Source: an uncultured Clostridium sp.
GTDB lineage: Bacteria > Bacillota_I > Bacilli_A > RF39 > UBA660
NCBI GenBank assembly: GCA_946414595.1
Contig: CAMKPE010000004.1
Location: 1 to 64,000, forward strand
DNA: 64,000 nt
Direction: 5' to 3'
A program made the translations under genes and the position numbers. Positions 43,962 to 54,432 of the stretch are shown here, one piece after another. Each line of letters begins with the position of its first letter. Within the stretch, counting starts at the first letter, position 1. The notes below the pieces were generated by a model. That model was not told where the DNA came from. It worked only from the letters and a program-made list of their open reading frames with translations, and ran no database searches.

Positions 43962-44525
43962 ATGTATAATTATATAATTGGAAAAGTAGTTGATAGAACA
44001 GGTAGTTACATAGTAGTTGAAAATAGTGGTATTGGGTATACAATTTATACTCCAAATCCATATGCTTTTCAAGATGAAAACAAAGACTATAAAGTATATT
44101 TATATCAACAAATAAAAGAAGATGAACATTTGCTTTTTGGATTTAAAACTCAGGAAGAAAAAGATTTGTTTTTGAAACTAATTTCTGTTAAAGGTATGGG
44201 ACCTAAAATGGCTTTACCTATACTTGCAACTGGAAGTGTAGCAGGTGTTATTGATGCTATTGAAAGAGAAAACTTACTATATCTTAAGAAGTTTCCAAAG
44301 ATTGGTGAGAAGGTTGCTAAACAAATGATACTTGATTTAAAAGGTAAACTTGGTGAAGTAAGTTCTTTAGATTTACCTGATACAAATAACTATGATGAAT
44401 TAATAGAAGTATTAAAAGGTCTTGGTTATAAAGATAAAGAATTTAAAAGTATTCTTCCACAAGTTGATAATTCATTATCAATAGAAGATCAAGTAAAAGA
44501 AGCATTAAAGTTATTATTAAAATAG
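43962..44525 (+). CDS. ruvA: Holliday junction DNA helicase RuvA
   Basis: RuvA binds Holliday junctions and loads RuvB for branch migration. The 187 residues comprise the OB-fold domain I (YIIGKVVDRTGSYIVVE), two helix-hairpin-helix motifs (SVKGMGPKMALPIL, KFPKIGEKVAKQMILDLKGKL) and the C-terminal RuvB-binding helix region (YDELIEVLKGLGYKDKE). ruvB follows after one small gene. Confidence 0.95.
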   Translation: MYNYIIGKVVDRTGSYIVVENSGIGYTIYTPNPYAFQDENKDYKVYLYQQIKEDEHLLFGFKTQEEKDLFLKLISVKGMGPKMALPILATGSVAGVIDAIERENLLYLKKFPKIGEKVAKQMILDLKGKLGEVSSLDLPDTNNYDELIEVLKGLGYKDKEFKSILPQVDNSLSIEDQVKEALKLLLK

Positions 44526-44536
44526 AGGTAGACTAT

Positions 44537-44800
44537 ATGGATAAAGAAGAAAAAAAGAGATTAATTAAAGAATTTAAAGCAACAGAGTTCGGTAAAAAAG
44601 CATATAGAAATTATATTATTGCTGCAGTATTCTTTTTTGCAGCACTTATAGCAGAAGCAATTATGTTTTTCTGTGATATTGATATAAAGGATTTTCATTC
44701 AGTAGAACTAATGGTATTTGTAATAACTTGTTATTATGAAGGATATTATTGTGGTGCCCAAAGTTTATATGTTAAACAGCATTCGAAAGAATTAAAATAG
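44537..44800 (+). CDS. Small membrane protein between ruvA and ruvB
   Basis: An 87-residue protein with a basic N-terminus (MDKEEKKRLIKEFKATEFGKK), one clear transmembrane helix (about 26-48) and a second hydrophobic stretch (about 57-75). Not recognised. AGAGGTAG precedes the ATG, 11 bases after ruvA. It has no obvious link to recombination; ruvB probably has its own promoter as well. Confidence 0.7.
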   Translation: MDKEEKKRLIKEFKATEFGKKAYRNYIIAAVFFFAALIAEAIMFFCDIDIKDFHSVELMVFVITCYYEGYYCGAQSLYVKQHSKELK

Positions 44801-44809
44801 TTTTTATGT

Positions 44810-44837
44810 TTGGTAAATAGAACTTATGTATTATAAT
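44810..44837 (+). promoter_or_regulatory. Candidate promoter of ruvB-queA
   Basis: TTGGTA (44810-44815), 16 bases, TATAAT (44832-44837), 19 bases before ruvB. Confidence 0.45.
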
Positions 44838-44856
44838 AATAATAGGAAGTGATAAT

Positions 44857-45870
44857 ATGAGTAAGAATGAGATATTTAAAGATGAAGAAACAGCTGAAGA
44901 TCTTTCTTTAGATAACATTAGACCAGAGACACTTGATGAATATATTGGTCAAAAAGATGTTAAAGAAAACATTAGAGTATTCATTGAATCTGCAAAATTA
45001 AGAAAAGAAAGTTTGGATCATGTTTTATTATATGGACCTCCAGGACTAGGTAAAACTACACTTGCTTATATTATTGCAAATGAATTAGGTAGCAATATTA
45101 GAATGGCTTCTGGTCCGTCAATTGAGAAAACAGGTGATTTGGCTGCGATATTATCTTCACTTGAACCAGGAGATGTATTGTTTATTGATGAAATACATAG
45201 AATACCTTCATTTGTTGAAGAAGTATTATACTCTGCTATGGAAGATTTTGTATTGGATATAATTGTTGGAAGTGAAGGTAATTCGAAAAATATTAGAATT
45301 AATCTTCCACCATTTACTTTAGTTGGTGCTACTACACGTGCTGGAGATTTAACAGCACCTTTACGTGATAGATTTGGAATAACTGCTAAGATGCAATATT
45401 ATGATACTGATGAGTTAATGGAAATAGTAAAAAGAACATCTAGAGTTTTAGAAAGCCCAATTAACGATGAAGCAGCAAGAGAGTTAGCATCTCGTAGTCG
45501 TGGAACACCAAGAATTGCTAATCGTATTTTTAAACGTGTTAGAGACTTTGCTATAGTAGATGGAAAAGAAGAAATAGATCTTGAAGTTACTAAGAAAGCA
45601 TTAGATAGATTAAAAGTAGATAATATTGGTCTTGATGATACCGATCATCAATTACTTAAAGCTATTGTTGAGAAATTTAATGGTGGGCCAGTAGGAGTTG
45701 AAGCAATAGCAAGTGTAATTGGAGAAGAAGTAACAACTATAGAAGATGTATATGAACCATATTTGTTACAAAAAGGTTTGCTAAAACGTACACCTCGTGG
45801 TAGAGTAGTTACTGATTTAGGTTACAAACATCTAAATCTAAATTTTCAAAATAGTTTATTTGATGAATAA
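44857..45870 (+). CDS. ruvB: Holliday junction DNA helicase RuvB
   Basis: Hexameric AAA+ motor for branch migration. The 337-residue protein has [18 protein letters not shown], Walker [10 protein letters not shown], Walker B LFIDEIHR, sensor region [20 protein letters not shown] and the winged-helix C-terminal domain with [14 protein letters not shown]. queA follows by 18 bases, a common arrangement. Confidence 0.97.
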   Translation: MSKNEIFKDEETAEDLSLDNIRPETLDEYIGQKDVKENIRVFIESAKLRKESLDHVLLYGPPGLGKTTLAYIIANELGSNIRMASGPSIEKTGDLAAILSSLEPGDVLFIDEIHRIPSFVEEVLYSAMEDFVLDIIVGSEGNSKNIRINLPPFTLVGATTRAGDLTAPLRDRFGITAKMQYYDTDELMEIVKRTSRVLESPINDEAARELASRSRGTPRIANRIFKRVRDFAIVDGKEEIDLEVTKKALDRLKVDNIGLDDTDHQLLKAIVEKFNGGPVGVEAIASVIGEEVTTIEDVYEPYLLQKGLLKRTPRGRVVTDLGYKHLNLNFQNSLFDE

Positions 45871-45888
45871 CAAAAGAAGGAGGTATTT

Positions 45889-46920
45889 ATGAAATTAGAC
45901 GATTTTGATTATTATCTTCCAGAAGAATTAATTGCACAGGTACCTCTTGCTGATAGAGCAGCTTCTAAAATGCTAGTATTAAATAAAAATGATGGAAGTA
46001 TTGAACATAAGCATTTTAGAGAGATGGTTAATTATTTTAATAAAGGTGATACTTTAGTTCTTAATGATACTAAAGTAATCCCTGCTAGGCTTATTGGAGA
46101 AAAAACTGATACTAAAGCAGTTATAGAAGTATTGCTTTTAAAAAATATTGAAGGTAATATTTGGGAAAGTTTATGTAAGCCTGCTAAAAGAGTTAAAGTG
46201 GGTACTATCGTGTCTTTTGGTGATGGGTCATTAAAAGCTAAATGTACTGAAATAGGAGAAGAGGGAATAAGAAGGTTTGAACTTATCTATAATGGTGTAT
46301 TATATGAAATACTTGATAAGTTAGGAACTATGCCACTTCCACCATATATTCATGAGAAATTAAATGATCAAAATAGATATCAAACAGTTTATGCTAAAAA
46401 CGAAGGAAGTGCAGCTGCACCAACAGCAGGACTTCACTTTACTAAAGAATTGTTAAAAGAATTAGAAGAAAAGGGCGTAAATGTTGTTTATCTTACTCTA
46501 CATGTTGGTCTTGGTACATTTAGACCAGTAAATGTAGAAAATATCTTAGAACATCATATGCACAGTGAATATTATGAAATAAGTCAAAATACATGTGATG
46601 TTATTAATAAGACTAAAGAAAATGGTAATAGGCTAGTTGTCGTTGGTACAACATCAGTAAGAGTTCTTGAAACTGTTGCAACTAAATATGGATATTTAAA
46701 AGAAGATTCTGGATGGACAGATATATTTATTTATCCAGGATATCAATTTAAAGTAGTTAATAATTTAATAACTAATTTTCATTTGCCTAAATCTACTTTA
46801 GTAATGTTAGTAAGTGCGCTTGCTGGAAGAGAAAATATTCTAAGTGCGTATAATGAAGCAATAAAAAATGAATATAGATTTTTCTCTTTTGGAGATTCTA
46901 TGTTTATTATAGATAAATAA
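45889..46920 (+). CDS. queA: S-adenosylmethionine:tRNA ribosyltransferase-isomerase
   Basis: Transfers and isomerises ribose from SAM to preQ1-tRNA, giving epoxyqueuosine. The 343 residues begin [19 protein letters not shown] and include [36 protein letters not shown] and [16 protein letters not shown], all diagnostic. AGGAGGT precedes the ATG. With queH in this window, it shows that queuosine modification is at least completed in this organism. Confidence 0.97.
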   Translation: MKLDDFDYYLPEELIAQVPLADRAASKMLVLNKNDGSIEHKHFREMVNYFNKGDTLVLNDTKVIPARLIGEKTDTKAVIEVLLLKNIEGNIWESLCKPAKRVKVGTIVSFGDGSLKAKCTEIGEEGIRRFELIYNGVLYEILDKLGTMPLPPYIHEKLNDQNRYQTVYAKNEGSAAAPTAGLHFTKELLKELEEKGVNVVYLTLHVGLGTFRPVNVENILEHHMHSEYYEISQNTCDVINKTKENGNRLVVVGTTSVRVLETVATKYGYLKEDSGWTDIFIYPGYQFKVVNNLITNFHLPKSTLVMLVSALAGRENILSAYNEAIKNEYRFFSFGDSMFIIDK

Positions 46921-46955
46921 TTTTGTAAAAAGTAAATAATAAAAGGAGGATTTAT

Positions 46956-47303
46956 ATGGCTTTTTGTTCAAAATGTGGAAAAGAACTAGAACCAAATGCG
47001 TTGTTTTGTTCTGGGTGTGGTACTGGGGTTAATGGTGAAGCTAATCAATACGTTGATAGTTTTGATCCAATGACTGGTTTTTTAAATTTCCAGACAGGTA
47101 ATACAATGGCATCATGGGGATTTTTATTTGCTTTCTTGGTTCCTGTTTTGGGAATTGTATTCTCAAGTATAGGACTTACAAGAGCAAAAGAATTTAATGA
47201 TCAAGGTAAATCAATAAGTATTGCTGGAATTATAATTGGATCAGTTCTTACATTGATTTATATTATTTTGTCAATTGTATTCTTAGTAAATTCATTAAAA
47301 TAA
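46956..47303 (+). CDS. Zinc-ribbon DUF4190-like membrane protein
   Basis: A 115-residue protein: zinc ribbon (CSKC and CSGC, residues 4-21), a short linker, then two transmembrane helices (about 53-73 and 90-112) separated by LTRAKEFNDQGKSISIAG, the loop typical of DUF4190-like proteins. AAAGGAGG precedes the ATG. It shares the zinc-ribbon-plus-membrane theme with the genes at 16269 and 17088 but not their C-terminal domain. Function unknown. Confidence 0.8.
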   Translation: MAFCSKCGKELEPNALFCSGCGTGVNGEANQYVDSFDPMTGFLNFQTGNTMASWGFLFAFLVPVLGIVFSSIGLTRAKEFNDQGKSISIAGIIIGSVLTLIYIILSIVFLVNSLK

Positions 47304-47308
47304 AAAAT

Positions 47309-47331
47309 AGATACTTTGGTATCTTTTTTTT
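47309..47331 (+). terminator. Intrinsic terminator
   Basis: AGATAC / GTATCT stem, TTTG loop, T run. Confidence 0.8.
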
Positions 47332-47375
47332 GTAATTTATTATTTTAGACAAGCATATAGTTAACTGGTGATGAT

Positions 47376-48539
47376 ATGAAAAAATATATGGTTGTCTTTT
47401 TTATTGTAATTCTTTTTGGAACTCTTATTCTTCTACCTAAAAAAGGAAATGAAGAAAAAGAGTTTAGAGGAGTTTATTTCTCTTATATTGAATTTAGTAA
47501 ATATATTCAAGGCAAGAATGAAGAAGAAAGTAAAAAGAATATTACTCTTGTTTTAGATAATTTAAAATCTAATGGTTTTAATAATATTATTGTTCATGTA
47601 AGACCTTTTTCTGATTCTATTTATAAGTCTAGATATTATCCAATAAGTGATTGTGTTTTAGATGATAATTATGAATATCCTGATTACGATGTTCTAGATT
47701 ACTTTATAGAGGAAGCTCATAAAAGAAATATAAAATTTCATGCTTGGATAAATCCTTATCGAATAAGCAACTTAACTGATGTTTCAAAGTTATCAATCGA
47801 CAGTTTATACTACTATTTTGTAAATAAGGGAGATGCTAAAATAACTCCTAAGGGAATATATTTAAATCCAGCAAGTAAAGAAGTATTGGAATACATTCTA
47901 CTTGGAATAAAGGAATTAATAAATAACTATGATGTTGATGGAATACACTTTGATGATTATTTCTATCCTGATAAAGATATTGATTTAACAAGTTATGAGA
48001 AATATAAACTTGATGGAGGAAGTTTAGATATAAAAGAATTTAGATACAATAATATAATTAATTTATTAAAGGAAACTTATAAAACAATTAAAGATTATGA
48101 TAAAGATATTTTATTTGGAATAGCACCAGAAGGGAATATTGATAACTGCTTGGAAGATAGTTATCTAGATTTAAATAAAATATTAAGTGATAGTTATTTA
48201 GATTATATAATGCCTCAAATATATTTTGGTTTTTCTAATGAAACAAGACCATTTATAGATACTTTAAATGATTGGGATTTATTAATTAAGAATGATAGTA
48301 TTAAATTAATTCCAGCACTTGCATTCTATAAAGTTGGATCATTTGATAAGTATGCTTTATCTGGTAATAATGAATGGATTAATAACTATGATATTATTTC
48401 TAAAGAAGTAGAAAGTGCAAGAAGTGCTCTTCATTATAAGGGATTTTCACTATTTAGTTATAACTATATGTTTAATAAAGATTATAGAAATGATCATACT
48501 GAAATAGAGTTTAATAATTTAGTTAAAGTTTTAGATTAA
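47376..48539 (+). CDS. GHL10-type glycoside hydrolase-like protein (YngK/DUF187 family)
   Basis: A 387-residue exported or membrane-anchored protein with an N-terminal hydrophobic segment (about 4-22) followed by a TIM-barrel domain: FRGVYFSYIEF, NNIIVHVRPFSDSIY, FHAWINPYRIS, VDGIHFDDYFYPD and DYIMPQIYFG are landmarks of the family. Relatives are thought to act on bacterial glycans or peptidoglycan. The Asp pair in HFDDYFYPD is a likely active site. Substrate is not determined; a single-gene unit. Confidence 0.88.
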   Translation: MKKYMVVFFIVILFGTLILLPKKGNEEKEFRGVYFSYIEFSKYIQGKNEEESKKNITLVLDNLKSNGFNNIIVHVRPFSDSIYKSRYYPISDCVLDDNYEYPDYDVLDYFIEEAHKRNIKFHAWINPYRISNLTDVSKLSIDSLYYYFVNKGDAKITPKGIYLNPASKEVLEYILLGIKELINNYDVDGIHFDDYFYPDKDIDLTSYEKYKLDGGSLDIKEFRYNNIINLLKETYKTIKDYDKDILFGIAPEGNIDNCLEDSYLDLNKILSDSYLDYIMPQIYFGFSNETRPFIDTLNDWDLLIKNDSIKLIPALAFYKVGSFDKYALSGNNEWINNYDIISKEVESARSALHYKGFSLFSYNYMFNKDYRNDHTEIEFNNLVKVLD

Positions 48540-48560
48540 GAATGTTTATACATTCTTTTT
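48538..48560 (+). terminator. Intrinsic terminator
   Basis: AAGAATG / CATTCTT stem, 6-base loop, T-rich tail, overlapping the stop codon. Confidence 0.75.
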
Positions 48561-48564
48561 CTTA

Positions 48565-48573
48565 TGATAAAAT
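48565..48573 (+). promoter_or_regulatory. Extended -10 promoter of addB-addA
   Basis: TGATAAAAT, 17 bases before the addB ATG and right after a terminator. Confidence 0.4.
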
Positions 48574-48589
48574 ATTGTTGGTGATATAT

Positions 48590-50983
48590 ATGGATTTTAT
48601 TAAAGATATAAAAGAGAAAACAATCTTAGTTGTACCATCAAGTATAAAGAATAAAGTACTAGAGTATATAAACAATTTAGATACTTTAGTACAGTTTAAA
48701 ATGTATTCTTTAGAGGAGATTAAGAAATATGTTTATTTTGATTACGATATTGAATCAATTCTATATTTAATGGAAGAATATGATTATGTATATGAAGTAG
48801 CAAAAGAATATATTGAAAATCTATATTATATTGAAGATAAAGATTATAAAGAAGAGAAGTTACAATTCTTGGTTCAATTAAAGAAGAAATTAGATAACAA
48901 AGGATTATTAAAATATAATGATTTATTTGTTAAAAGTTATAAGAATACTCCTTTTATAGTATTCGGTTATCCATATTTATCTAACTTTGATAAGAAAGTA
49001 TTAAGTAGATTTAATTATAAATTTGTTGAACAAGAAAGTATTAAAGATAGCATTGATGTTTATAAGTTTGATACTTTAGAAGATGAAGTTTTATTTGTTA
49101 TTAATAAGATTATTGAATTATTAAATAATAAAGTAGATATAAATAATATTTATTTAGTTAATTTAGATAATGATTACAATAAAGAGATTACTAAGTTATT
49201 TAAGTTATTTAATATACCTGTAGATATAGATATATCATCAAATATAATGACTACTGTCTTTGGTAAAAAGACATTTGAAAAATTGAAAGAGACAAAGTCA
49301 TTATCTCTTACTTTAGAGTATATGAATACATTTGATTTATCTAATAGTTATAATCAATCTTTATTTAGTACAATCCTAAATATACTTAATAAATATAATG
49401 ATTTAGATTATGAAATAGATACAGTTATATCTGCAATTGAGTATGAATTTTTAAATAAATCAATTAACAATAATAATTATAGTAATATGGTAAGAGTAGG
49501 GACTTTATCATCATATTATGATGAAAATGATTATGTTTTCTTATTAGGGTTCAATCAGGGAAGTGTTCCTAGAGTATTTAAAGATGAAGATTATTTAAGC
49601 GATAAGATAAAAGTATCTTTAGGACTTAATGATGTTAATGAATTAAATAAATATGAAAATGAATCAACATTAAGAAATATTAAATCAATAAAGAATTTGA
49701 TTATTAGTTATAAAAATCAATATTTAGATAATGAATATTATCCATCTAATTATTTAAATGAAGAAATGTTTAATGTTATTGAAGAGGCTTCTTTCAATAC
49801 TTTGTATTCAGAAGATTATTCAAAATTAACTTTAGGAATGATGCTTGATAACTTAATTAAGTATGATGTTTATGATGAAAAATTAGAAACTTATTATAAT
49901 TCGTTAGATATTGATTTTATGAAATATGACAATAAGTTTAAAGGATTAGATGTTAAAGCATTACATAAATATATTGATAATCCTTTAAAACTTTCTTATA
50001 CAACAATAGAAACATTTTATAAATGTCAGTTTCAATATTATTTAAGTAATATATTAAAAATAGATAAATATGAAAGTAGTTTTGATGCTGTATTAGGATC
50101 TTTATTTCACTTTGTTTTATCACATGTTTATAAAGACAATTTTAATCTTGATAAAGATTATGAATACTATATGAAAGATAAAGAGTTTACTTCTAAAGAG
50201 AAATTCTATTTAGATAAATTAAAAGATGAATTAAGAATTGTATGTAATAGATTAAGAGAGTTTTATGATGATACTGAACTTAAAGAAATATTTACTGAGA
50301 AAAAATTAGAGATTGAAAAACCAGGAGATATAGATGTCATTTATAAAGGTACTGTAGATAAGATAATGTATAAAGAGTATCCAGATAAAACATTGTTTGC
50401 AATAATTGACTATAAAACAGGTAAGGCTGAAGTTGATTTAAGAAAAGCAAATGATGGTTTGGGAATGCAATTAATTGTATATCTATATTTGATTTCTAGA
50501 ACTAACTTATTTGAAAATCCTGCTTGTGTTGGATTCTATTTACAAAAACTTTTAGCAGAGGATATTGCAACTCAAGAAGATGAAGATTATTTAGAAAAGA
50601 AATATGATAGCTTAAAGCTAGTTGGTTATTCAAATTCTGATATAGATAAGATTTCTAAGTTTGATAAGACTTTTGATGATAGCAAATATATCTATGGATT
50701 AAAGACTACAAAGACTGGATTGACAACTACTAAAACACTTGATGATGAAACAATGGATAAACTTGTTAATCTTGTTGAAAGAAAGTTTGATGAAGCAAAA
50801 GATAAAGTATTAAATGGAGACTTTGAGATAAATCCTAAATATGTATCTGGTGAAGCTGATATACTTGGATGTAGATACTGTAATTATCGTGATATCTGTT
50901 TTAGAAAAAATGAGGATATTAAAGATTTAGAGAAATATAAAGACTTAAGTTTTCTAGAAGAAGGTGATAATAATGGCAGATAA
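48590..50983 (+). CDS. addB: Helicase-exonuclease AddB/RexB-type subunit
   Basis: Subunit of the AddAB enzyme that processes double-strand breaks for recombination. The 797-residue protein has a C-terminal PD-(D/E)XK nuclease domain (AIIDYKTGKAE, GLGMQLIVYLY) and the iron-sulfur cysteines Cys479 (ETFYKCQFQYY) and Cys761, Cys764, Cys770 (CRYCNYRDIC). It is shorter than Bacillus AddB (about 1160) and the N-terminal Walker A is absent (TILVVPSSIKN), so it resembles RexB. The ATG at 48590 follows TTGGTGAT; the longer frame upstream lies in the terminator. addA overlaps by 11 bases. Confidence 0.87.
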   Translation: MDFIKDIKEKTILVVPSSIKNKVLEYINNLDTLVQFKMYSLEEIKKYVYFDYDIESILYLMEEYDYVYEVAKEYIENLYYIEDKDYKEEKLQFLVQLKKKLDNKGLLKYNDLFVKSYKNTPFIVFGYPYLSNFDKKVLSRFNYKFVEQESIKDSIDVYKFDTLEDEVLFVINKIIELLNNKVDINNIYLVNLDNDYNKEITKLFKLFNIPVDIDISSNIMTTVFGKKTFEKLKETKSLSLTLEYMNTFDLSNSYNQSLFSTILNILNKYNDLDYEIDTVISAIEYEFLNKSINNNNYSNMVRVGTLSSYYDENDYVFLLGFNQGSVPRVFKDEDYLSDKIKVSLGLNDVNELNKYENESTLRNIKSIKNLIISYKNQYLDNEYYPSNYLNEEMFNVIEEASFNTLYSEDYSKLTLGMMLDNLIKYDVYDEKLETYYNSLDIDFMKYDNKFKGLDVKALHKYIDNPLKLSYTTIETFYKCQFQYYLSNILKIDKYESSFDAVLGSLFHFVLSHVYKDNFNLDKDYEYYMKDKEFTSKEKFYLDKLKDELRIVCNRLREFYDDTELKEIFTEKKLEIEKPGDIDVIYKGTVDKIMYKEYPDKTLFAIIDYKTGKAEVDLRKANDGLGMQLIVYLYLISRTNLFENPACVGFYLQKLLAEDIATQEDEDYLEKKYDSLKLVGYSNSDIDKISKFDKTFDDSKYIYGLKTTKTGLTTTKTLDDETMDKLVNLVERKFDEAKDKVLNGDFEINPKYVSGEADILGCRYCNYRDICFRKNEDIKDLEKYKDLSFLEEGDNNGR

Positions 50984-53900
50984 TTTTACAGAAGAACAAA
51001 GACAAGCAGTAAATGAAGATAACAAAAACATTATTGTCTCAGCAGGAGCAGGTAGTGGTAAAACAAAAGTACTTACAGCAAGAGTAATTAGAAAACTTAA
51101 AGATGGAGTAAATATTAACAATTTATTGATACTTACATTTACTAATAAAGCAGCAGCAGAGATGAAAGACAGAATTAGAAAAGCTATTACTGAAGAGAAA
51201 GAGTTAATAAAAGAACTTGATTATCTTGATAGCAGTTATATAACTACATTTGATTCTTTTTCACTTTCTATGGTTAGAAAATATTCATATCTATTAAATG
51301 TAAGTAATAACTTATCTATTGCAGATCCATCAACAATATATCTTGAAAAGAATAGAATAATAGATGATATCTTCGATAGATTATATCAAGAAAGAAATCC
51401 TAAGTTTACTAAATTAATTGGGGATTTAACTATTAAAGATGATAGAACTATTAAAGAACAAATATTAGTTATAAATGATAAATTAGATTTAAAATATGAT
51501 AAGATTGATTACTTAAATAACTATGTAGATAATTATTATTCACAAAGTAATTTAGATTCATTATTTAATAGTTATGTAGAGTTTTTAATATCTAAAAGAG
51601 ATAATATAGATAAATTATTAACTAAATTAAGTTATCATGTAGATACTGATTTCTTTAATACTATGTTAGATCTTTTAAGAGGATTAATTAATAGTGAAGA
51701 TTATGATTCATTAAAGAAAAATGCAATCATAGATTTCCCTAATGCACCTAGAGGTACTAGTGAAGAAGGAAAAGAAATAAAGAAGTTAATTAATGATGAT
51801 AGAAAAGCAATAGAAACATTAACATCTATTGGAACAAAAGAAGAACTTATTGATTTGCTTCGTTCTACTAAAGATTATGCTGAAGCTATAATCATGATAA
51901 TCAAAGAATTAGATGAAAGAATAAATGCTTTCAAAAATAAATTAAATGTTTATGAATTTGGTGATATATCTAAGATGGCTATTAAACTAGTAGATGAGAA
52001 TGAAATAGTTAGAAAAGAACTTACTGAATCGTTTAACGAAATAATGATTGATGAATATCAAGATACATCTGATTTACAAGAATTATTTATTTCTAAGATT
52101 GAGAATAATAATGTATATATGGTTGGAGATATTAAACAATCTATTTATAGATTTAGAAATGCTAACCCATATATCTTTAAAAACAAATATGATAAATATA
52201 GTAAGAATGATAATGGAATTAAGATTGATTTAACTAAGAACTTTAGATCAAGAGATGAAGTTATTAAAAATGTTAACTTGATATTTTCTAATATTATGAC
52301 TGATTCACTAGGTGGTGCTGACTATGTTACATCACATCAAATGATTGCAGATAACAAAGATTATAAAACAATTGCTAAAGTTGATTACAATAGTAACTTT
52401 GAGTTATATAACTATCCTTATGATAAAGATTGTCCATATAGAAAAGAAGAAATAGAAATATTCTTTATTGCACAAGATATTAAGAAAAAAGTAGAAGAAA
52501 AATATCAAATATATGATAAAGATAAAAAAATATTAAGGGATGTTAAGTATAGTGACTTTGCAATACTTCTTGCTACAAGTAAACACTTTGATTTATATAA
52601 AAAGATATTCCAATACTTTGGAATACCTATGAATAAATCTAGTAGACTTAATTTAAATGAAGAAGTAGAAATATCTTTATTTGCAAATATTATTAAATTA
52701 ATTATATGTAGAAGAGATAATGTACTTGATGAAGAATTTAAATATGCTTTAGTATCTATTTTAAGAAGTTATTTGTTTAGTTATACTGATCAAGAAATAT
52801 TTGATATTATTACTAATAAAAATTATGATATAGAACTTATTCATAAAATTGATTCTATTGTAGAAAATATAGATTCTTTATCATTAAATGAAATCATTAA
52901 TATAATTATAGACAAGTTTAATATTTACTCTAAAACAATACTTGTTGGAGATATTAGAAATAAGATTAATATGATTACTTCTATAGTAGATATATTTAAT
53001 AATTTATCTAGTATTGGATATACCATTGATGACTCATATAACTATTTAAGTAAGTTAATTGAAGATGGTTATAAAATAGAAGTAAAAGATTCTGACGTTA
53101 TACCTAATAGTGTTAAAATACTTACTATTCATGCATCTAAAGGATTAGAGTATCCAATATGTTATTTTGCATCTTTACATAATAGATTTAATACTCAAGA
53201 CTTAAATGAAAAATTATTATTCTATGATAAATATGGAATAATAACTCCATATTATAAAGAAGGAGTAGGTAAGACTTTTGTTAAAGATATAGTAAGAAAT
53301 GATTATTTATCTGAAGAAATAAGTGAAAGAATTAGATTATTCTATGTAGCACTTACAAGAACAAGAGAGAAGTTTATTGTAGTAACTTCTATACCTGAAA
53401 AGACTACTTATAATTTAAAAGATTCACTTAGTTTCTTAGACTTTATTAATTACTCTAAAGATATATTAACCCCTTATATAAAAGAATTAGATATTGATAG
53501 TTTAAATATTACTAGAGATTATAATTTAATTAAGAAGACTAATTATGATAAGAATATTAAGAAGACAGATAATAGATTAGATATTAAGAGTATTAATATA
53601 GACAATGTTTTATTACATAAAGAAAAGATATCTAAAGAGACTCATGGATTACTTGATAAAGATACTAAAGAAAAGATGAAGTTTGGTACAATGATGCATG
53701 AGATATTAGAATTATTAGACTTTAATAATCCTGACATTGATAGTTTAAACTTAGATAAGTATTATAAAGACAAGATTAAAAATTTCTTATCTTTAGTAGA
53801 TATAGATAAAGTTATTAATACTTATAAAGAATATGAATTCTTATATCAAAAAGATGAATCAATATTACATGGTATTGTGGATTTAATATTAGAGTATCCT

Positions 53901-54062
53901 GATAAAATATCAATAATTGATTATAAACTTAAGAATGTTGATGATGAAAATTACATTAAGCAACTTGAAAGTTATAAAGACTATATATCTTTAAAGACAA
54001 ATAAAAAAATAGATATATATCTATTTTCAATTATCGATGGAACATTAAATAAATTATCTTAA
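50973..54062 (+). CDS. addA: Helicase-nuclease subunit AddA
   Basis: UvrD-family helicase with a nuclease domain, partner of AddB. The 1029 residues show FTEEQRQAV, Walker A AGAGSGKT (24-31), LTFTNKAAAEMKDRI, IMIDEYQDTSDLQ (Walker B), VGDIKQSIYRFRNANP, LTIHASKGLEYP and RLFYVALTRTREK, then a C-terminal nuclease domain (GTMMHEILE, HGIVDLILE, SIIDYKLKN). It is shorter than the Bacillus protein (about 1230). The ATG at 50973 follows AAGGTGAT and overlaps addB. Confidence 0.95.
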   Translation: MADNFTEEQRQAVNEDNKNIIVSAGAGSGKTKVLTARVIRKLKDGVNINNLLILTFTNKAAAEMKDRIRKAITEEKELIKELDYLDSSYITTFDSFSLSMVRKYSYLLNVSNNLSIADPSTIYLEKNRIIDDIFDRLYQERNPKFTKLIGDLTIKDDRTIKEQILVINDKLDLKYDKIDYLNNYVDNYYSQSNLDSLFNSYVEFLISKRDNIDKLLTKLSYHVDTDFFNTMLDLLRGLINSEDYDSLKKNAIIDFPNAPRGTSEEGKEIKKLINDDRKAIETLTSIGTKEELIDLLRSTKDYAEAIIMIIKELDERINAFKNKLNVYEFGDISKMAIKLVDENEIVRKELTESFNEIMIDEYQDTSDLQELFISKIENNNVYMVGDIKQSIYRFRNANPYIFKNKYDKYSKNDNGIKIDLTKNFRSRDEVIKNVNLIFSNIMTDSLGGADYVTSHQMIADNKDYKTIAKVDYNSNFELYNYPYDKDCPYRKEEIEIFFIAQDIKKKVEEKYQIYDKDKKILRDVKYSDFAILLATSKHFDLYKKIFQYFGIPMNKSSRLNLNEEVEISLFANIIKLIICRRDNVLDEEFKYALVSILRSYLFSYTDQEIFDIITNKNYDIELIHKIDSIVENIDSLSLNEIINIIIDKFNIYSKTILVGDIRNKINMITSIVDIFNNLSSIGYTIDDSYNYLSKLIEDGYKIEVKDSDVIPNSVKILTIHASKGLEYPICYFASLHNRFNTQDLNEKLLFYDKYGIITPYYKEGVGKTFVKDIVRNDYLSEEISERIRLFYVALTRTREKFIVVTSIPEKTTYNLKDSLSFLDFINYSKDILTPYIKELDIDSLNITRDYNLIKKTNYDKNIKKTDNRLDIKSINIDNVLLHKEKISKETHGLLDKDTKEKMKFGTMMHEILELLDFNNPDIDSLNLDKYYKDKIKNFLSLVDIDKVINTYKEYEFLYQKDESILHGIVDLILEYPDKISIIDYKLKNVDDENYIKQLESYKDYISLKTNKKIDIYLFSIIDGTLNKLS

Positions 54063-54325
54063 AGAAAATAAGTTGGGCTGTTAGACTTTGAAGGCCTAAC
54101 TTTTTTTGTTTCTACTATTTTTTCTTCTTTATTATCACTTTTAATAGCATTTACTACTTTGAATGCTGTTTTAGCATTGTTAATTAACGGTTTTATTTGA
54201 TAAATAACAGGTATAGCTTGATTAATTACTGATAAAGTTTTTTGTGTTCCATCTAGTAAATTTTTCCAATTTATGTTCTTAAAATTATGTCCTCTATAGT
54301 AATATGGATAGTAATTATTGTACAT
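54059..54325 (-). CDS. Small YqfQ/VrrA-like protein
   Basis: An 88-residue protein on the minus strand. A Tyr/Asn-rich start (MYNNYYPYYYRG) precedes NLLDGTQKTLSVINQAIPVIYQIKPLINNAKTAFKV, which resembles the core of YqfQ/VrrA-like proteins. The end is basic. AGAGGT stands before the ATG, which supports a real gene. Its 3' end overlaps addA by 4 bases. Function unknown. Confidence 0.7.
   Translation of the reverse strand: MYNNYYPYYYRGHNFKNINWKNLLDGTQKTLSVINQAIPVIYQIKPLINNAKTAFKVVNAIKSDNKEEKIVETKKVRPSKSNSPTYFL
54071..54108 (+). terminator. Terminator of addA, inside the end of the convergent gene
   Basis: AGTTGGGCT pairs with GGCCTAACT (with wobble pairs) and is followed by seven T residues. 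Confidence 0.65.
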
Positions 54326-54390
54326 TTTTACCTCTTTTCATAATTATTATATGATTTATTAAAAAAAGAGTTTTATAAAAAATAAAATTA

Positions 54391-54399
54391 TGTTATACT
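54391..54399 (+). promoter_or_regulatory. Extended -10 promoter of pilC-pilD
   Basis: TGTTATACT lies 33 bases before pilC, with TTTTAT as a poor -35 17 bases upstream of the hexamer. Confidence 0.45.
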
Positions 54400-54432
54400 A
54401 ATTTATAGAATAGGATAGGAGAGTGTGATAGC

